Source: Paraburkholderia tropica (GTDB taxonomy: Bacteria > Pseudomonadota > Gammaproteobacteria > Burkholderiales > Burkholderiaceae). Taken from it: a stretch of DNA of 64,000 nt. The DNA is taken from contig NZ_FNZM01000002.1 in NCBI RefSeq assembly GCF_900109265.1, forward strand, positions 62,001-126,000. Direction: 5' to 3'. The number at the start of each line of letters is the position of its first letter. Within the stretch, counting starts at the first letter, position 1. The notes under the pieces are model-generated. The model had not been told where the DNA came from, ran no database searches, and saw only the letters and a program-made list of their open reading frames with translations. This document shows, piece after piece, positions 1-9,169 of the stretch. The position numbers and the translations under genes are program-made.

Positions 1-789
1 CAACTGGGCGAGCGCGGCCGCGTGGTGACCGACTTCATCGACAGCCTCTCGGGCGTGCTGTTCGGCATCGTCAAGATCGTCACGAAGCTCGCGCCGATCG
101 GCGCGTTCGGCGCGATGGCGTTCACCATCGGCAAGTACGGCGTGGGTTCGCTCGTGCCGATGCTCAAGCTGATCGGCACGTTCTATCTGACGTCGATCGT
201 GTTCGTGCTCGTGGTGCTCGGCGCGATCGCGCGCTTCACGGGCTTCTCGATCATCCGCTTCGTTTCGTACATCAAGGAAGAACTGCTGATCGTGCTGGGC
301 ACGAGCTCGTCGGAATCGGCACTGCCGCAACTGATGCAGAAGCTCGAACGCATGGGCTGCCCGCGCTCGGTCGTGGGTCTCGTCGTGCCGACCGGCTATT
401 CGTTCAACCTCGACGGCACCAACATCTACATGACGATGGCGGTGCTCTTCATTGCCCAGGCGACCAACACCGACCTCACGTGGACCCAGCAGCTCACGCT
501 GCTCGCGGTGACGATGCTCACCTCGAAGGGCGCAAGCGGCGTGACCGGCGCGGGCTTCATCACGCTGGCGGCGACGCTGGCCGTGGTGCCGACCATTCCG
601 CTGTCGGGCATGGTGCTGATTCTCGGCATCGACCGCTTCATGAGCGAATGCCGCGCGCTGACCAACATCGTCGGCAACGGCGTGGCGACGGTCGTGGTGT
701 CGGCATGGGAAAAGGAACTCGACCGCGACAAGATGCGCGCGGCGCTGTCCGGCAATCCCGAGGAAGTGAGGGAAGGCGCGGGCGTCTAA
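1..789 (+). CDS. dctA: C4-dicarboxylate transporter DctA, 3' part
   Basis: Proton or sodium symporter for succinate, fumarate and malate in the inner membrane (DAACS family). The reading frame is open from base 1, so the N-terminal part lies outside the window; 262 residues are visible. Family landmarks are the segment around [15 protein letters not shown] (the serine-rich re-entrant loop) and [20 protein letters not shown] (the conserved transport core), followed by [14 protein letters not shown]. The C-terminus ends normally. dctB and dctD follow on the same strand after about 300 bp, the usual arrangement in which DctBD controls dctA. Identification is confident; only the 5' end is missing. 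Confidence 0.95.
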   Translation, partial: QLGERGRVVTDFIDSLSGVLFGIVKIVTKLAPIGAFGAMAFTIGKYGVGSLVPMLKLIGTFYLTSIVFVLVVLGAIARFTGFSIIRFVSYIKEELLIVLGTSSSESALPQLMQKLERMGCPRSVVGLVVPTGYSFNLDGTNIYMTMAVLFIAQATNTDLTWTQQLTLLAVTMLTSKGASGVTGAGFITLAATLAVVPTIPLSGMVLILGIDRFMSECRALTNIVGNGVATVVVSAWEKELDRDKMRAALSGNPEEVREGAGV

Positions 790-791
790 GC

Positions 792-818
792 GTTCCGGGC
801 GTTCCGGTCGTTCCGGTG
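792..818 (+). repeat. 9-bp tandem repeat, three copies
   Basis: GTTCCGG recurs three times at exact 9-bp spacing (792, 801, 810) directly behind the dctA stop codon. It is non-coding and may be simple slippage. No function is inferred. Confidence 0.6.
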
Positions 819-825
819 TCTTTCG

Positions 826-851
826 CGGGCGGAGCGCATGCGCTCCGCCCG
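826..851 (+). terminator. Perfect palindrome after dctA, probable terminator
   Basis: CGGGCGGAGCG, CATG, CGCTCCGCCCG form a perfect inverted repeat 37 bp behind dctA. There is no T-run, so it may act as a Rho-dependent or mRNA 3'-stabilising hairpin. The rest of the 300-bp gap up to dctB shows no gene. Confidence 0.55.
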
Positions 852-1091
852 GATCGCAGCAAAGCCAGTCGTGCCGGCATAACCGCTGTAGTGCCGGCTG
901 TCTCACCGGCCGTATCACCGCTTCACCCAGCATCATGTCCTTTGGCGGCCTCGTGCCGTTGGGCGGCGCGCTGTTCCCCTGCGGCGCGCCGCGCCTCTTT
1001 TCCCCTTCCGCTCAAGCCGTCGGCCGCCTCGCGCGGTAAGCGTGTGCCACAATTCTCTCCATCCCCATCCGATTCTCCGGAAGCCACCTCC

Positions 1092-3038
1092 GTGACGCGC
1101 CGTCTCATTGTGTTCATCGTGCTCGCCGTCGGGCTCGCGGTGGTTTGCGCGCTCGCGTGGTCGCTCGCCTGGCAGACCGGCATCGACGCGCTGCGCCGCA
1201 ACGCCGCCGTGCGCGGCGACCGCACGACGGCCGCGCTCAAGAGCACGCTGGAGCGCTACGAATCGCTGCCGTATCTGGTGGGCGCGCATCCGCTCGTGCA
1301 GGACGTGCTGGCCGATCCGCGCCCCGAATGGGTGGCCGAGGCGAACCGCTATCTCGAGGATGTGAACCGCCACGCGCGCGCCACCACGACCTACATCATC
1401 GGCGCCGACGGCCGCTGCATCGCCGCCAGCAACTGGCGTGGCGCGGACAGCTTCGTCGGCAGCGAATACCGCTTTCGCCCGTATTTCATCGAGGCCGCGC
1501 AAGGCAATGTGGGGCGCTTCTTCGGCATCGGCACGATCTCGCACGATCCGGGCTACTACATTTCGCAGCCGGTGCGGCGCGGCGAGAAGATCGTCGGCGT
1601 GGCCGTGGTGAAGCTCAATCTCGAATGGTTTCCGGGCTCGGATGCGTCCGAGCCGCTGCTCGTCACCGACGATCACGGCGTGATCTTTCTGTCTTCCGTG
1701 CCCGCGTGGAAGTACCGCACGGTGCGCCCGCTGCCCGCCGAGATCGTCCGCTCGATCGACCAGACGCGCCAGTACGCGCGCCAGGACATCGCGCCCTTGC
1801 CCGCGAGCGTGGAGCGCGTGCTGCCCGGCGACGCCGACATCGTGCGCATCGGCAGCGGCCTGCGCGCGCCGCGCTATCTGGAAACGCGCCGCGCGCTCGG
1901 CGAGCCCGACTGGCATCTGGTGACGATGTCGCCGATCGATCCGGTCCTCGACGCCGCGCGCAACGCCACCGTCATGACGGGCTTCGGCTATGTCTCGTTG
2001 TGCCTGCTCGCCTTCTACTGGCGCATGCGCCGCGCGCGCGTGCGCGAAGTGCTGCGCAGCCGCGCGATGCTGCAAAAAGCCTATGCGATGCTCAACGACC
2101 GCGTGGCCGAGCGCACCGCCGATCTCTCGCAGGCCAACGAGCGCCTGCAACGCGAAGTGGCCGAACGCACGCGCACCGAGCAGGAGTTGCGCGCGACCCA
2201 GGACGAGCTGATTCAGGCGAGCAAACTCGCGGCGCTCGGGCAGATGGCGGCGGGCATTACGCACGAACTGAATCAGCCGCTCGCCGCGCTGCGCAGTTTC
2301 TCCGACAATACGCGCGTGTTTCTCGCGCGCGGTCAGTACGATTCCGCGCACGAGAATCTGGAGGCGATCGGCTCGCTCACCGAGCGCATGGGCAAGATCG
2401 TCAATCAGCTCAAGCTGTTCGTGGGGCGCGCGAAGCCGAGAAGCCAGCGCTCGCCGGTGGTGCGCGCGCTGGGTAACGCGCTCGCGCTGCTCGGCAAGCG
2501 GCTCGAAGGCGTGCGCGTCGACCTCACGCTGACCGACGGCGAAGCCGCGCCGGTTCCGCTCGATCCGCACGGCGACGCTCCCGAACTGGTCGCCCAATGC
2601 GACGACCTGCGGCTCGAACAGGTGCTCATCAACCTGATCGGCAATGCGCTCGACGCGGTGGCGGGGCTGCCCGATCCACGCATCGTCATCGACATTCAGG
2701 CGCTGCCCGCGACGCTCGCGATCTCGGTGCGCGACAGCGGCCCCGGCATTCCCGACGACGTCATGCCGCGCCTCTTCGAGCCCTTCTTCACGACCAAGGA
2801 GATGGGGCAGGGTCTGGGGCTCGGATTGGCGATTTCGTCGTCGATCGCGCGCGATTGCGGCGGCGCGCTGGCCGCGCACAACGGCCCGGACGGCGGCGCG
2901 TGCTTCGTGCTGACGCTGCGGCGCACGCGCATGGGAGCCACTGCGGCTACGACTGCGGGCGCAATGGCGGGCATGGGCGAACCGAAGCCGCAGGACACAA
3001 GCTCCCGCACCTCCAACCAGGAAGGCGAACGAACATGA
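1092..3038 (+). CDS. dctB: Sensor histidine kinase DctB
   Basis: Senses C4-dicarboxylates in the periplasm and phosphorylates DctD. The 648-residue protein has a first membrane segment at about residues 5-27, a long periplasmic PAS/Cache-type domain, a second membrane segment at about 292-313, a coiled coil (about 325-380), an H-box with the phospho-acceptor His391 in ITHELNQPLAALRSF, and an ATPase domain with DSGPGIPDD and GLGLGLAISSSIA. The frame extends upstream, but the GTG at 1092 is chosen because the signal-anchor begins there and the upstream translation is low-complexity without an ATG. Its stop overlaps the dctD start (ATGA), so the two are translationally coupled. Confidence 0.93.
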   Translation: MTRRLIVFIVLAVGLAVVCALAWSLAWQTGIDALRRNAAVRGDRTTAALKSTLERYESLPYLVGAHPLVQDVLADPRPEWVAEANRYLEDVNRHARATTTYIIGADGRCIAASNWRGADSFVGSEYRFRPYFIEAAQGNVGRFFGIGTISHDPGYYISQPVRRGEKIVGVAVVKLNLEWFPGSDASEPLLVTDDHGVIFLSSVPAWKYRTVRPLPAEIVRSIDQTRQYARQDIAPLPASVERVLPGDADIVRIGSGLRAPRYLETRRALGEPDWHLVTMSPIDPVLDAARNATVMTGFGYVSLCLLAFYWRMRRARVREVLRSRAMLQKAYAMLNDRVAERTADLSQANERLQREVAERTRTEQELRATQDELIQASKLAALGQMAAGITHELNQPLAALRSFSDNTRVFLARGQYDSAHENLEAIGSLTERMGKIVNQLKLFVGRAKPRSQRSPVVRALGNALALLGKRLEGVRVDLTLTDGEAAPVPLDPHGDAPELVAQCDDLRLEQVLINLIGNALDAVAGLPDPRIVIDIQALPATLAISVRDSGPGIPDDVMPRLFEPFFTTKEMGQGLGLGLAISSSIARDCGGALAAHNGPDGGACFVLTLRRTRMGATAATTAGAMAGMGEPKPQDTSSRTSNQEGERT

Positions 3039-4396
3039 TCGACACGACGCCCGGCCGGGTGCTCTATATCGAGGACGACGAACTGGTGCGCCGCGCCGGT
3101 GTGCAAAGCCTGCAACTCGCGGGCTTCGACGCGACCGGTTTCGCGAACGCCGAAGCCGCGCTGCCGCTCGTCGATGCCGAATTCGCGGGCGTGGTCGTCA
3201 GCGACATCCGCCTGCCCGGCATGAGCGGGCTCGACCTGCTCGCGCAATGCCACGACCGCGCGCCCGACGTGCCGGTGATTCTCGTCACCGGCCACGGCGA
3301 CATTTCGATGGCCGTGCAGGCGATGCGCGACGGCGCTTACGATTTCATCGAGAAGCCGTTCGCGTCCGAGCGGCTGATCGAAACCGTGCGCCGCGCGCTG
3401 GAGCGCCGCACGCTGATGCTCGAAAACCTCGCGCTGCGCCGCGAGCTGGCGGGGCAGAACGCGCTCGCGCCGCGCATCATTGGCAGAAGTCCGGCGATCG
3501 AGCAGGTGCGCAAGCTGATCGCGAACGTCGCGCCGACCGATGCGTCGGTGATCATCAACGGCGACACCGGCGCGGGCAAGGAGCTGATCGCGCGCAGTCT
3601 GCACGAACTGTCGCCGCGCCGCGATAAACCGTTCGTGGCCGTGAACTGCGGCGCGCTGCCCGAGCCGATGTTCGAGTCGGAGATGTTCGGCTACGAGCCG
3701 GGCGCGTTCACGGGCGCGGCGAAGCGGCGGATCGGCAAGCTCGAACACGCGGCGGGCGGCACGCTCTTTCTCGACGAAATCGAAAGCATGCCGCTCGCGC
3801 TCCAGGTGAAGCTGCTGCGCGTGCTGCAGGACGGCGTGCTGGAGCGGCTGGGGTCGAACCAGCCGGTGCGCGTCGATCTGCGCGTGGTCGCGGCGGCCAA
3901 GGGCGATATGCTCGAACACGTCGCGGCGGGCACGTTCCGGCGCGACCTGCTGTATCGGCTCAACGTGGTGACGATCGCGCTGCCGCCGCTCGCGGAACGC
4001 CGCGAGGACATCGTGCCGCTGTTCGAGCACTTTCTGCTGGACGCGGCCGTGCGTTACCAGCGCCCGGCGCCGCTGCTCACCGAACGCGACCGCATGCGTC
4101 TCGCGCAGCGCGACTGGCCCGGCAACGTGCGCGAACTGCGCAACGCGGCGGACCGCTATGTGCTCGGGATTCCCGACGATGTCGCGCCGCCCGCCGCGAA
4201 TGGCGCCGACGACGCGCTGCCGCTCAAGGAGCGCGTCGAGCAATACGAGCGCGCGCTGATCGCCGATGCGCTCCAGCAATCGAACGGCGCGGTCGCGCAG
4301 GCGGCCGAGCGTCTGCAGATGGCGAAGGCCACGCTTTACGAAAAGATCCGGCGTTACGGGCTCGTCGCGCGCGGCGAGAACGAACCGCGCGCATAA
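3035..4396 (+). CDS. dctD: Sigma-54 response regulator DctD
   Basis: Activator of sigma-54 promoters, expected to switch on dctA when phosphorylated by DctB. The 453-residue protein has a receiver domain (residues 1-120, phospho-acceptor Asp57 in [10 protein letters not shown]), an AAA+ domain with Walker A GDTGAGKE (176-183), the sigma-54 contact loop GAFTGA (223-228) and Walker B TLFLDE, and a Fis-type helix-turn-helix at the C-terminus ([20 protein letters not shown]). The start ATG at 3035 overlaps the dctB stop by 4 bp. All catalytic motifs are intact. A strong hairpin terminator follows immediately. Confidence 0.95.
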   Translation: MIDTTPGRVLYIEDDELVRRAGVQSLQLAGFDATGFANAEAALPLVDAEFAGVVVSDIRLPGMSGLDLLAQCHDRAPDVPVILVTGHGDISMAVQAMRDGAYDFIEKPFASERLIETVRRALERRTLMLENLALRRELAGQNALAPRIIGRSPAIEQVRKLIANVAPTDASVIINGDTGAGKELIARSLHELSPRRDKPFVAVNCGALPEPMFESEMFGYEPGAFTGAAKRRIGKLEHAAGGTLFLDEIESMPLALQVKLLRVLQDGVLERLGSNQPVRVDLRVVAAAKGDMLEHVAAGTFRRDLLYRLNVVTIALPPLAERREDIVPLFEHFLLDAAVRYQRPAPLLTERDRMRLAQRDWPGNVRELRNAADRYVLGIPDDVAPPAANGADDALPLKERVEQYERALIADALQQSNGAVAQAAERLQMAKATLYEKIRRYGLVARGENEPRA

Positions 4397-4428
4397 AAAA
4401 AACGGCAGCGAGTTTCGCTGCCGTTTTT
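4395..4428. terminator. Bidirectional terminator between dctD and tlpA-like gene
   Basis: ACGGCAGCGA (4401-4410), loop GTT, TCGCTGCCGT (4414-4423), flanked by an A-run on the left and a T-run on the right, so it can end transcripts from dctD (plus) and from the convergent thioredoxin gene (minus). Confidence 0.9.
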
Positions 4429-4457
4429 CATTGGCGTTGGGCTGATGCGCGGCGATC

Positions 4458-4988
4458 TCAGGTCGAAAGCGCCTTTTGCAGCAACTGGTCGAGTTCCGCG
4501 AACTGCGGCTCGCCCACGTAGCGCTTGAGGATCTTGCCGTTGCGGTCGACCACGAAGGTGGTCGGCGTGAGCTGCACGTTGCCGAACTGCTTCGCGGCGG
4601 AGCCGTCGTCCATCGCCACCTTGAACGGCAACTGGCGCGTCTGCGCGTAGTTGGCGACGTACATCGGCGCGTCGTAGTTCATCGCCACGGCGACGAATTC
4701 GAGGCCTTCGCCCTTGTAGCGGTTATAGGTCTGGACCATCTGCGGCATTTCCTGCATGCAGGTCGCGCAGCTCGTCGCCCAGAAGTTGATCAGATAGACC
4801 TTGCCCTTGAGGTCGGCGGTCGAGACCTTCTGGCCGGACAGCAGCGTGAAGGTGGCGTCCGGCACGCGCTGCTGGCTGCCGAAGAACGCGAAGTAGCCGG
4901 CGATGGCGATCGCCAGCACCACGACGGCGGCGGCGATGTTGCGCAGCGCGCCGGAGCGCGCCTTCGGGGAATTCGGGGATGCGGACAT
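4458..4988 (-). CDS. TlpA-family thiol-disulfide oxidoreductase
   Basis: Membrane-anchored thioredoxin-fold protein facing the periplasm, likely reducing protein disulfides or supporting cytochrome maturation. The 176-residue protein has one N-terminal membrane segment (about 17-36), then an AhpC/TSA-Redoxin domain with the active site CATC (Cys74, Cys77) in FWATSCATCMQEMP and the cis-proline loop QLTPTTFVVD. The start at 4988 has GAGG nine bases upstream; the open frame continues further upstream but without a signal anchor. A group II intron interrupts its upstream region in the sense direction, so its mRNA leader or promoter may be altered. The exact substrate cannot be told from sequence. 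Confidence 0.88.
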   Translation of the reverse strand: MSASPNSPKARSGALRNIAAAVVVLAIAIAGYFAFFGSQQRVPDATFTLLSGQKVSTADLKGKVYLINFWATSCATCMQEMPQMVQTYNRYKGEGLEFVAVAMNYDAPMYVANYAQTRQLPFKVAMDDGSAAKQFGNVQLTPTTFVVDRNGKILKRYVGEPQFAELDQLLQKALST

Positions 4989-5024
4989 GGGTTGGTGCCT
5001 CGAGCGCCCACGGGCGCGGAAAGA

Positions 5025-5041
5025 GCCAGACTGCGTCTGGC
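5025..5041. repeat. Short inverted repeat in tlpA leader
   Basis: GCCAGAC-TGC-GTCTGGC, a 7-bp dyad about 40 bp upstream of the TlpA-like start codon and about 40 bp from the intron 3' end. It could be an operator or an mRNA hairpin. Confidence 0.4.
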
Positions 5042-5085
5042 AGAACTTCCAGCAAAACAACTGGCAAGCACTCGCAAATCTTGGA

Positions 5086-5157
5086 GGGTAGGCACCCTTC
5101 CTCTCGGAAGAGCGCCCCCCTAAGAACCGTACGTGCGACTTTCACCGCATACGGCTC
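5086..5157 (-). ncRNA. Group II intron domains V and VI
   Basis: Domain V is the 34-nt hairpin at 5157-5124: it opens GAGCCGUAUGCG, has a GUGAAAGU cap and closes CGCACGUACGGUUC, including the catalytic AGC triad. A short linker leads to domain VI, with stem GGCGCTCTTCC, loop GAGA, GGAAGGGTGCC. A bulged TA lies before the CCC that closes it; the A at 5089 is the expected branch point. Confidence 0.92.
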
Positions 5158-5192
5158 AAGCCTACATTCATACAGATCGAAGCCCCATTACA

Positions 5193-6896
5193 TCACGGCA
5201 ATGGAGCCGGCTTAGCTACCGCGACCTTTGCAGCGTGGACCTGCTGGTGACAGTGTGGGTGTAATAGCACCCGGTTAGACAAAGCATCTGTGCCGCCATG
5301 CACCCGATACTCCAGGTGATGATCGTGCCAGCCTGTATCGTCCGTTAGAGCACAGCCACAATGCGCGCACAACCCGCCTTGCGACATGTACAGCTTGGCC
5401 CATTGCTTGCGGTAGCGCATCGAGTTCCACATGCGCTCCTGCCGCAACTGCTCGCCGTACTGCTCCCACATCGGATCAAAGGGATCGAACCCGCCTTTGA
5501 TCTTTTTGTGCCGGTGGATTTCCGTACCGCTAAGCTGGTACAGCTCCAACAACCCTTTTCTGCCGTCTTCGTAAACCACAGGTGCAGAGAACACCCAATC
5601 GCGTCCGCCGACAGTGTGGAAATACGTCTTCCGCACCCAGTCAGCGTTCTTGTTTGAATGCCTACGCTTCGACCATCGCCAGAGCTTCCGAAAGATAAGA
5701 TGCTCCACACGTGTGTACGCCTGCTTGGCTACTACAGGACTGTGGTACTGCGCCCAGCCCCGTAGCATCGGGTTCAACAGGCGGATCATCTCCTCCTGCT
5801 TCACCGTTTTGTTTCCGCTGATCGTTTCCGCCACCTTGCGATAGAACGTCTTCACGTTCTTCCTGCTCGGCTTGATGAGTAGCTTTCCCGAATACTTGCG
5901 GAAATTCCACCCAAGGAAATCGAAACCGTCGTCAATGTGAACGACCCGCGTTTTCTCCTCAGATAGCTGGAGTCCCCGGTAAGCCAGGAACGCTTCCACC
6001 CAAGGTCGGATTTCGCTTTCCAGCACCTCTTGCGAGTTGCCCGTTATCACGAAATCGTCCGCGTACCGCACCACATTCACTTTCAGCTTCTTCGCCTTCA
6101 CGATCCCCAACTTCGCACCGAGGTGCTCAATCAGTTCGCGCTCCAGCCCGTTCAGCGTCACATTAGCCAGCGTCGGGGAAATGATGCCTCCCTGCGGCGT
6201 ACCGGCCTCAGTCGCCTGTAGCTGACCTTTGTAAATCAGGCCAGCCTTCAACCATTTCTGAAGGATGCCCCTGTCCATCGGGACATGGGACAGCAGCCAG
6301 TCATGGTTGATCCAGTCGAAGCATCCCTTGATATCCGCTTCCAGTACCCATTGGGCCGAAACCTTTTGGGACATGGTGACGAATATCTGGGACATGGCAT
6401 CTGCCGTCGAGCGATTCCTCCTGAACCCGTAAGAGTTCGGGTCGCTCGTCGACTCTGCCACCGGCTCCAAGGCCAGCAGATACAGAGCTTGCATCGCCCT
6501 GTCCCGCATGGTCGGGATGCCCAGAGGGCGCTCCTTCCCGTTGGCCTTTGGGATAAAGACTCGCCGTAAAGGCAGAGGCTTGTATCCGCGCCGCTTCAAC
6601 CTGCCAATGGCTTCCCATCGGCTCTCAGGCGAATCCCATAGTTCACGATCGACTCCAGCCGTTCGCGCACCTTGGTTCTGCGTAACACGTCGTACCGCGT
6701 ACAACTTCGCGGACAACGTGCGGGTCAGCATCCGTTGCAGGGCTTTCACCCTGCGCCAGTCGCTTTCCCGCGTCGCCTTCGCAATTCGAATCTGCATCCC
6801 TCTCACGTTCCGTTCAACCCGGTGCCAATCGATGGCGTACCAGTTATCCGGCGCGTGTGAGAGCGCAGACCCGTCCTTTCGGACAGATACTCTCAT
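5193..6896 (-). CDS. ltrA: Group II intron reverse transcriptase/maturase with HNH endonuclease
   Basis: Multifunctional intron-encoded protein that aids splicing and retrohoming. The 567-residue protein has a reverse transcriptase domain with RT motifs through GTPQGGIISPTLAN (about 232-245) and the catalytic YADD (278-281), then the maturase X domain (about 340-440, with MLRGWAQYHSPVV) and a C-terminal HNH endonuclease (last 63 residues, CAHCG...DHHLEYRVHGGTD...LLHPHCHQQVH). The start at 6896 is chosen because conserved N-terminal sequence begins there; the frame is open further upstream into domain I-III RNA. No stop or frameshift breaks the ORF, so it is likely active. Its composition is less GC-rich than the neighbours, as expected for an acquired element. 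Confidence 0.95.
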   Translation of the reverse strand: MRVSVRKDGSALSHAPDNWYAIDWHRVERNVRGMQIRIAKATRESDWRRVKALQRMLTRTLSAKLYAVRRVTQNQGARTAGVDRELWDSPESRWEAIGRLKRRGYKPLPLRRVFIPKANGKERPLGIPTMRDRAMQALYLLALEPVAESTSDPNSYGFRRNRSTADAMSQIFVTMSQKVSAQWVLEADIKGCFDWINHDWLLSHVPMDRGILQKWLKAGLIYKGQLQATEAGTPQGGIISPTLANVTLNGLERELIEHLGAKLGIVKAKKLKVNVVRYADDFVITGNSQEVLESEIRPWVEAFLAYRGLQLSEEKTRVVHIDDGFDFLGWNFRKYSGKLLIKPSRKNVKTFYRKVAETISGNKTVKQEEMIRLLNPMLRGWAQYHSPVVAKQAYTRVEHLIFRKLWRWSKRRHSNKNADWVRKTYFHTVGGRDWVFSAPVVYEDGRKGLLELYQLSGTEIHRHKKIKGGFDPFDPMWEQYGEQLRQERMWNSMRYRKQWAKLYMSQGGLCAHCGCALTDDTGWHDHHLEYRVHGGTDALSNRVLLHPHCHQQVHAAKVAVAKPAPLP

Positions 6897-8167
6897 GCTG
6901 CTCTCCCGCTTGAAGAAGTGACTTCCCGCGCGAAGAGCAGCACGTCCCTCGCGGGAGCGTTTTGCTCCCGCGAGGGGTAAGACAGCACTGACGACTAAGC
7001 AGCCGCCAGCAATCACAATTTTCGCTAGAGGGTAGTCAGCCGTCTTGCGACGGTAGACCAGACGGAAGTCTGCCCGCTTTCGCGTGAGGTAATGTCGCAA
7101 CCCCTATGCATCCCATTACAGGATACCTTTCGCTTTCTCCGTCCTCCCATACCCGCATGGTCAACAGCGTTCCTTGCGGTTCGCCTGCCTGCAATGCTTC
7201 GCAGGCAACTGTACGGGCTTACCACGTTCCCGGCATGTCACACGACTGACTTAGGTTCTGCCTATTCCCCGGTGGTTTATTGACGACGTAATCCGATTGC
7301 TCAGCGGATTATCCAACCACATACCTTTTTGGTTGATGCCTATCAGCAGCTTTGGCATCGCAATGCTCACGGGGTTTAACAGCAGTTCACTTACATTAAC
7401 CGTATCAGTCAGCCTCGCTCCTCGACCCCATTGCTGCTGGGAGTCTCCGGGACGACCGCCTCACGGCCGTCGCCCGCCCGGAAAATCCGGGGGCTACTTT
7501 GTCAGAAGAGCTTCACACCCCACCGTTACCAGTGGCGCATGTCTTCCTAGGCTACTGCTGGTCGCACAGCAGGTTCACTACCCTCATCGGTGTTCTGACG
7601 AGGCCGAACAATGACACACCGAGCTTCCGCTCGTATCGGCTAGCGATGTACCTCAACCCGAGGCCGAGGAATATTGCAAACGACACCCCGCCCAGTCGGC
7701 GGAGGTGAAGCCGCTGACTGGGCGGGACCTGACGGTAGTCAGGTCAATGCAGTGCGGTCCCCGGATTACTCATCCGGTTTCCGCTATCACTAAAAGGTGC
7801 ACCCTGGTGGGGGCGCATCTACTACTTAAAGCAAGCATAGCGACATTGAGCAGTTGCAACCCGAGGCTCGCGCCCCATCGTGATGCTCTACGATATGCCT
7901 GTCGCAGCCGGTAGGGTTCGGACTGACACCCGCAGACACTGCTAGTCGATGTCCCTTACGTTGGGACGGCCCGGACACGAGCGTGCGTGTCGCACGAGCA
8001 AACGCATTGTAGCGCCGAATTTCCCGGCATAGCGGCTGGGCAGGCACATGCCCGGCATCGCAGCGGATAATGGTCCGCACTTTCTGTCATCCCGCACTTT
8101 TATGCCGTCACGTTTGCGTTTCCCGAATTTCGTCAAGCTTTCAGGTTCGCTGGACGTCGATGTTGAT

Positions 8168-8755
8168 ATGCGCGCCAGGACGCGCAACGCGCTGCGCCGT
8201 GCCGTTGCCTGCGCGGCGGGCGCCACGCTCGTCGCCGGGGTGCTGGCGTGCTCGCCCACTTACGACTGGCGCACGATCGCGAATAGCGCGAGCGGCTATA
8301 GCGTCGACCTGCCCGCCAAGCCGGGCGCGGATCAGCGCAGTATCGACGTCGGCGGCACGCCCATGCGCATGCGTGTGCAGACGGCCGAAGTGGGCGGCGC
8401 GGTGTTCGTCGTCGGCACGCTCGATCTGCCCGACGCACAGCCCGCGACGCAGCAGAAAGCGCTCGACTTCCTGCGTGACGGCCTCGCGCGCAATCTGGGC
8501 GCGCCGCCCGCCGCGCATGCGGTGGACGTGCCGCTGGCGGCGGGCGGCGCCGTGCAGGGCATGGAACTCGATCTGACAGGCAAAGCCGACAACCCGGCGG
8601 GTTTCGGCAGCGCGGGCGGCAAGGCCGAAGCGCGCACGATCCACGCGCGCATCGTCGCAAGAGGAGCCCATGCGTACCAGCTCGCGATCGTGGGCCGCGA
8701 ACAGCCGCCCGTCGAACAAGTCGATCAGTTCTTCCAATCTTTCAAACTGTATTGA
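8168..8755 (+). CDS. Putative lipoprotein, function unknown
   Basis: A 195-residue protein with an N-terminal signal and a plausible lipobox ending at Cys28 (LVAGVLAC), so probably lipid-anchored. The rest is a soluble domain with no membrane segment and no catalytic motif that I recognise. The start at 8168 is preferred over an upstream in-frame ATG because the signal peptide begins there. It is transcribed divergently from the intron/tlpA unit and convergently to comM. I cannot assign a family or function. Confidence 0.75.
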   Translation: MRARTRNALRRAVACAAGATLVAGVLACSPTYDWRTIANSASGYSVDLPAKPGADQRSIDVGGTPMRMRVQTAEVGGAVFVVGTLDLPDAQPATQQKALDFLRDGLARNLGAPPAAHAVDVPLAAGGAVQGMELDLTGKADNPAGFGSAGGKAEARTIHARIVARGAHAYQLAIVGREQPPVEQVDQFFQSFKLY

Positions 8756-8846
8756 GGATAACGGAGCGACGCGCGCAAGCGGCGCGAAGTGAACGTGCTC
8801 TCCTGGGTTTACCGGCTAACACACGGATTTGATTGAGGGTTTACGG

Positions 8847-8880
8847 GTTACCCACAGCGCCTGTGGGTAACTTTGTGGAA
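8847..8880. promoter_or_regulatory. Inverted repeat with DnaA-box-like sequences
   Basis: GTTACCCACAG (8847-8857), CGC, CTGTGGGTAAC (8861-8871) is a perfect dyad. Each arm holds TTACCCACA, one base from the DnaA box TTATCCACA, and TGTGGAAAA follows directly (8874 on), a third near-match on the reverse strand. The dyad could also be a plain hairpin behind the lipoprotein gene. Confidence 0.45.
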
Positions 8881-8928
8881 AAAGCCGCGTCGCTGGCCGC
8901 AAAAGGCCGCCCTGTGGGCTTTTTGTTA
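8880..8928 (+). terminator. Probable terminator after lipoprotein gene
   Basis: AAAAAGCC on the left pairs with GGCTTTTT on the right around a GC-rich loop with its own small GGCC stem. The T-run on the plus strand fits termination of the gene at 8168-8755. The remaining sequence up to 9169 contains only the dyad at 9045. Confidence 0.55.
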
Positions 8929-9044
8929 GATTGGGCGGCTTTCCCGTAGTTTGTTAAATCGAGAAGAATCAATGACTTGCGTTTTGGCTGACAGCTGAAT
9001 GCGAATCGTGCACGAAAACGGGCTCAACACGACGTTGTGTGCAT

Positions 9045-9061
9045 AAGTCAAGTCTTGACTT
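9045..9061. promoter_or_regulatory. 8-bp palindrome, operator candidate
   Basis: AAGTCAAG-T-CTTGACTT is a perfect inverted repeat in an AT-richer gap between two convergent genes. No promoter is obvious next to it. Confidence 0.35.
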
Positions 9062-9169
9062 CCATTTTTTGATCCGTCTGACGAGTGGCCTCGCGCCGCC
9101 GCGGCCCGCCATGCGCGATGCGCGGTGCGCGTTGGCGCACGAGCGTTCGCGCCGCGCAATTCGTGCGCA

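Larger units (their letters stand above)
5082..7995 (-). mobile_element. Complete group II intron with ORF
   Basis: A ribozyme-type retroelement of about 2.9 kb on the minus strand. The 5' end is GTGCG at 7995, the standard group II start. The exon just upstream carries IBS1 TTGCTC (8001-7996) and IBS2 CAATGC (8009-8004); within domain I the complementary EBS1 GAGCAA (7302-7297) and EBS2 GCATTG (7366-7361) occur in the right order. Domain V is at 5157-5124 and domain VI at about 5120-5086, with a bulged A at 5089, which places the 3' splice site near 5082 (uncertain by a few bases). Domain IV holds the reverse transcriptase ORF. Many short ORFs in 6900-7995 are structured RNA, not genes. Confidence 0.93.

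Noticed and set aside
480-1091. dctB reading frame extended back into dctA
   Set aside because: The first part is a frame-shifted shadow of dctA and the rest lacks a start codon with ribosome-binding site; the kinase begins naturally at GTG 1092.
933-2879. Open frame of 648 codons antisense to dctB
   Set aside because: Arg/His-rich composition and no recognisable domain; the plus-strand dctB has all kinase motifs.
7025-7914. Several 60-105-codon ORFs between 7.0 and 7.9 kb
   Set aside because: They lie in domains I-III of the group II intron RNA, which explains the sequence without coding.
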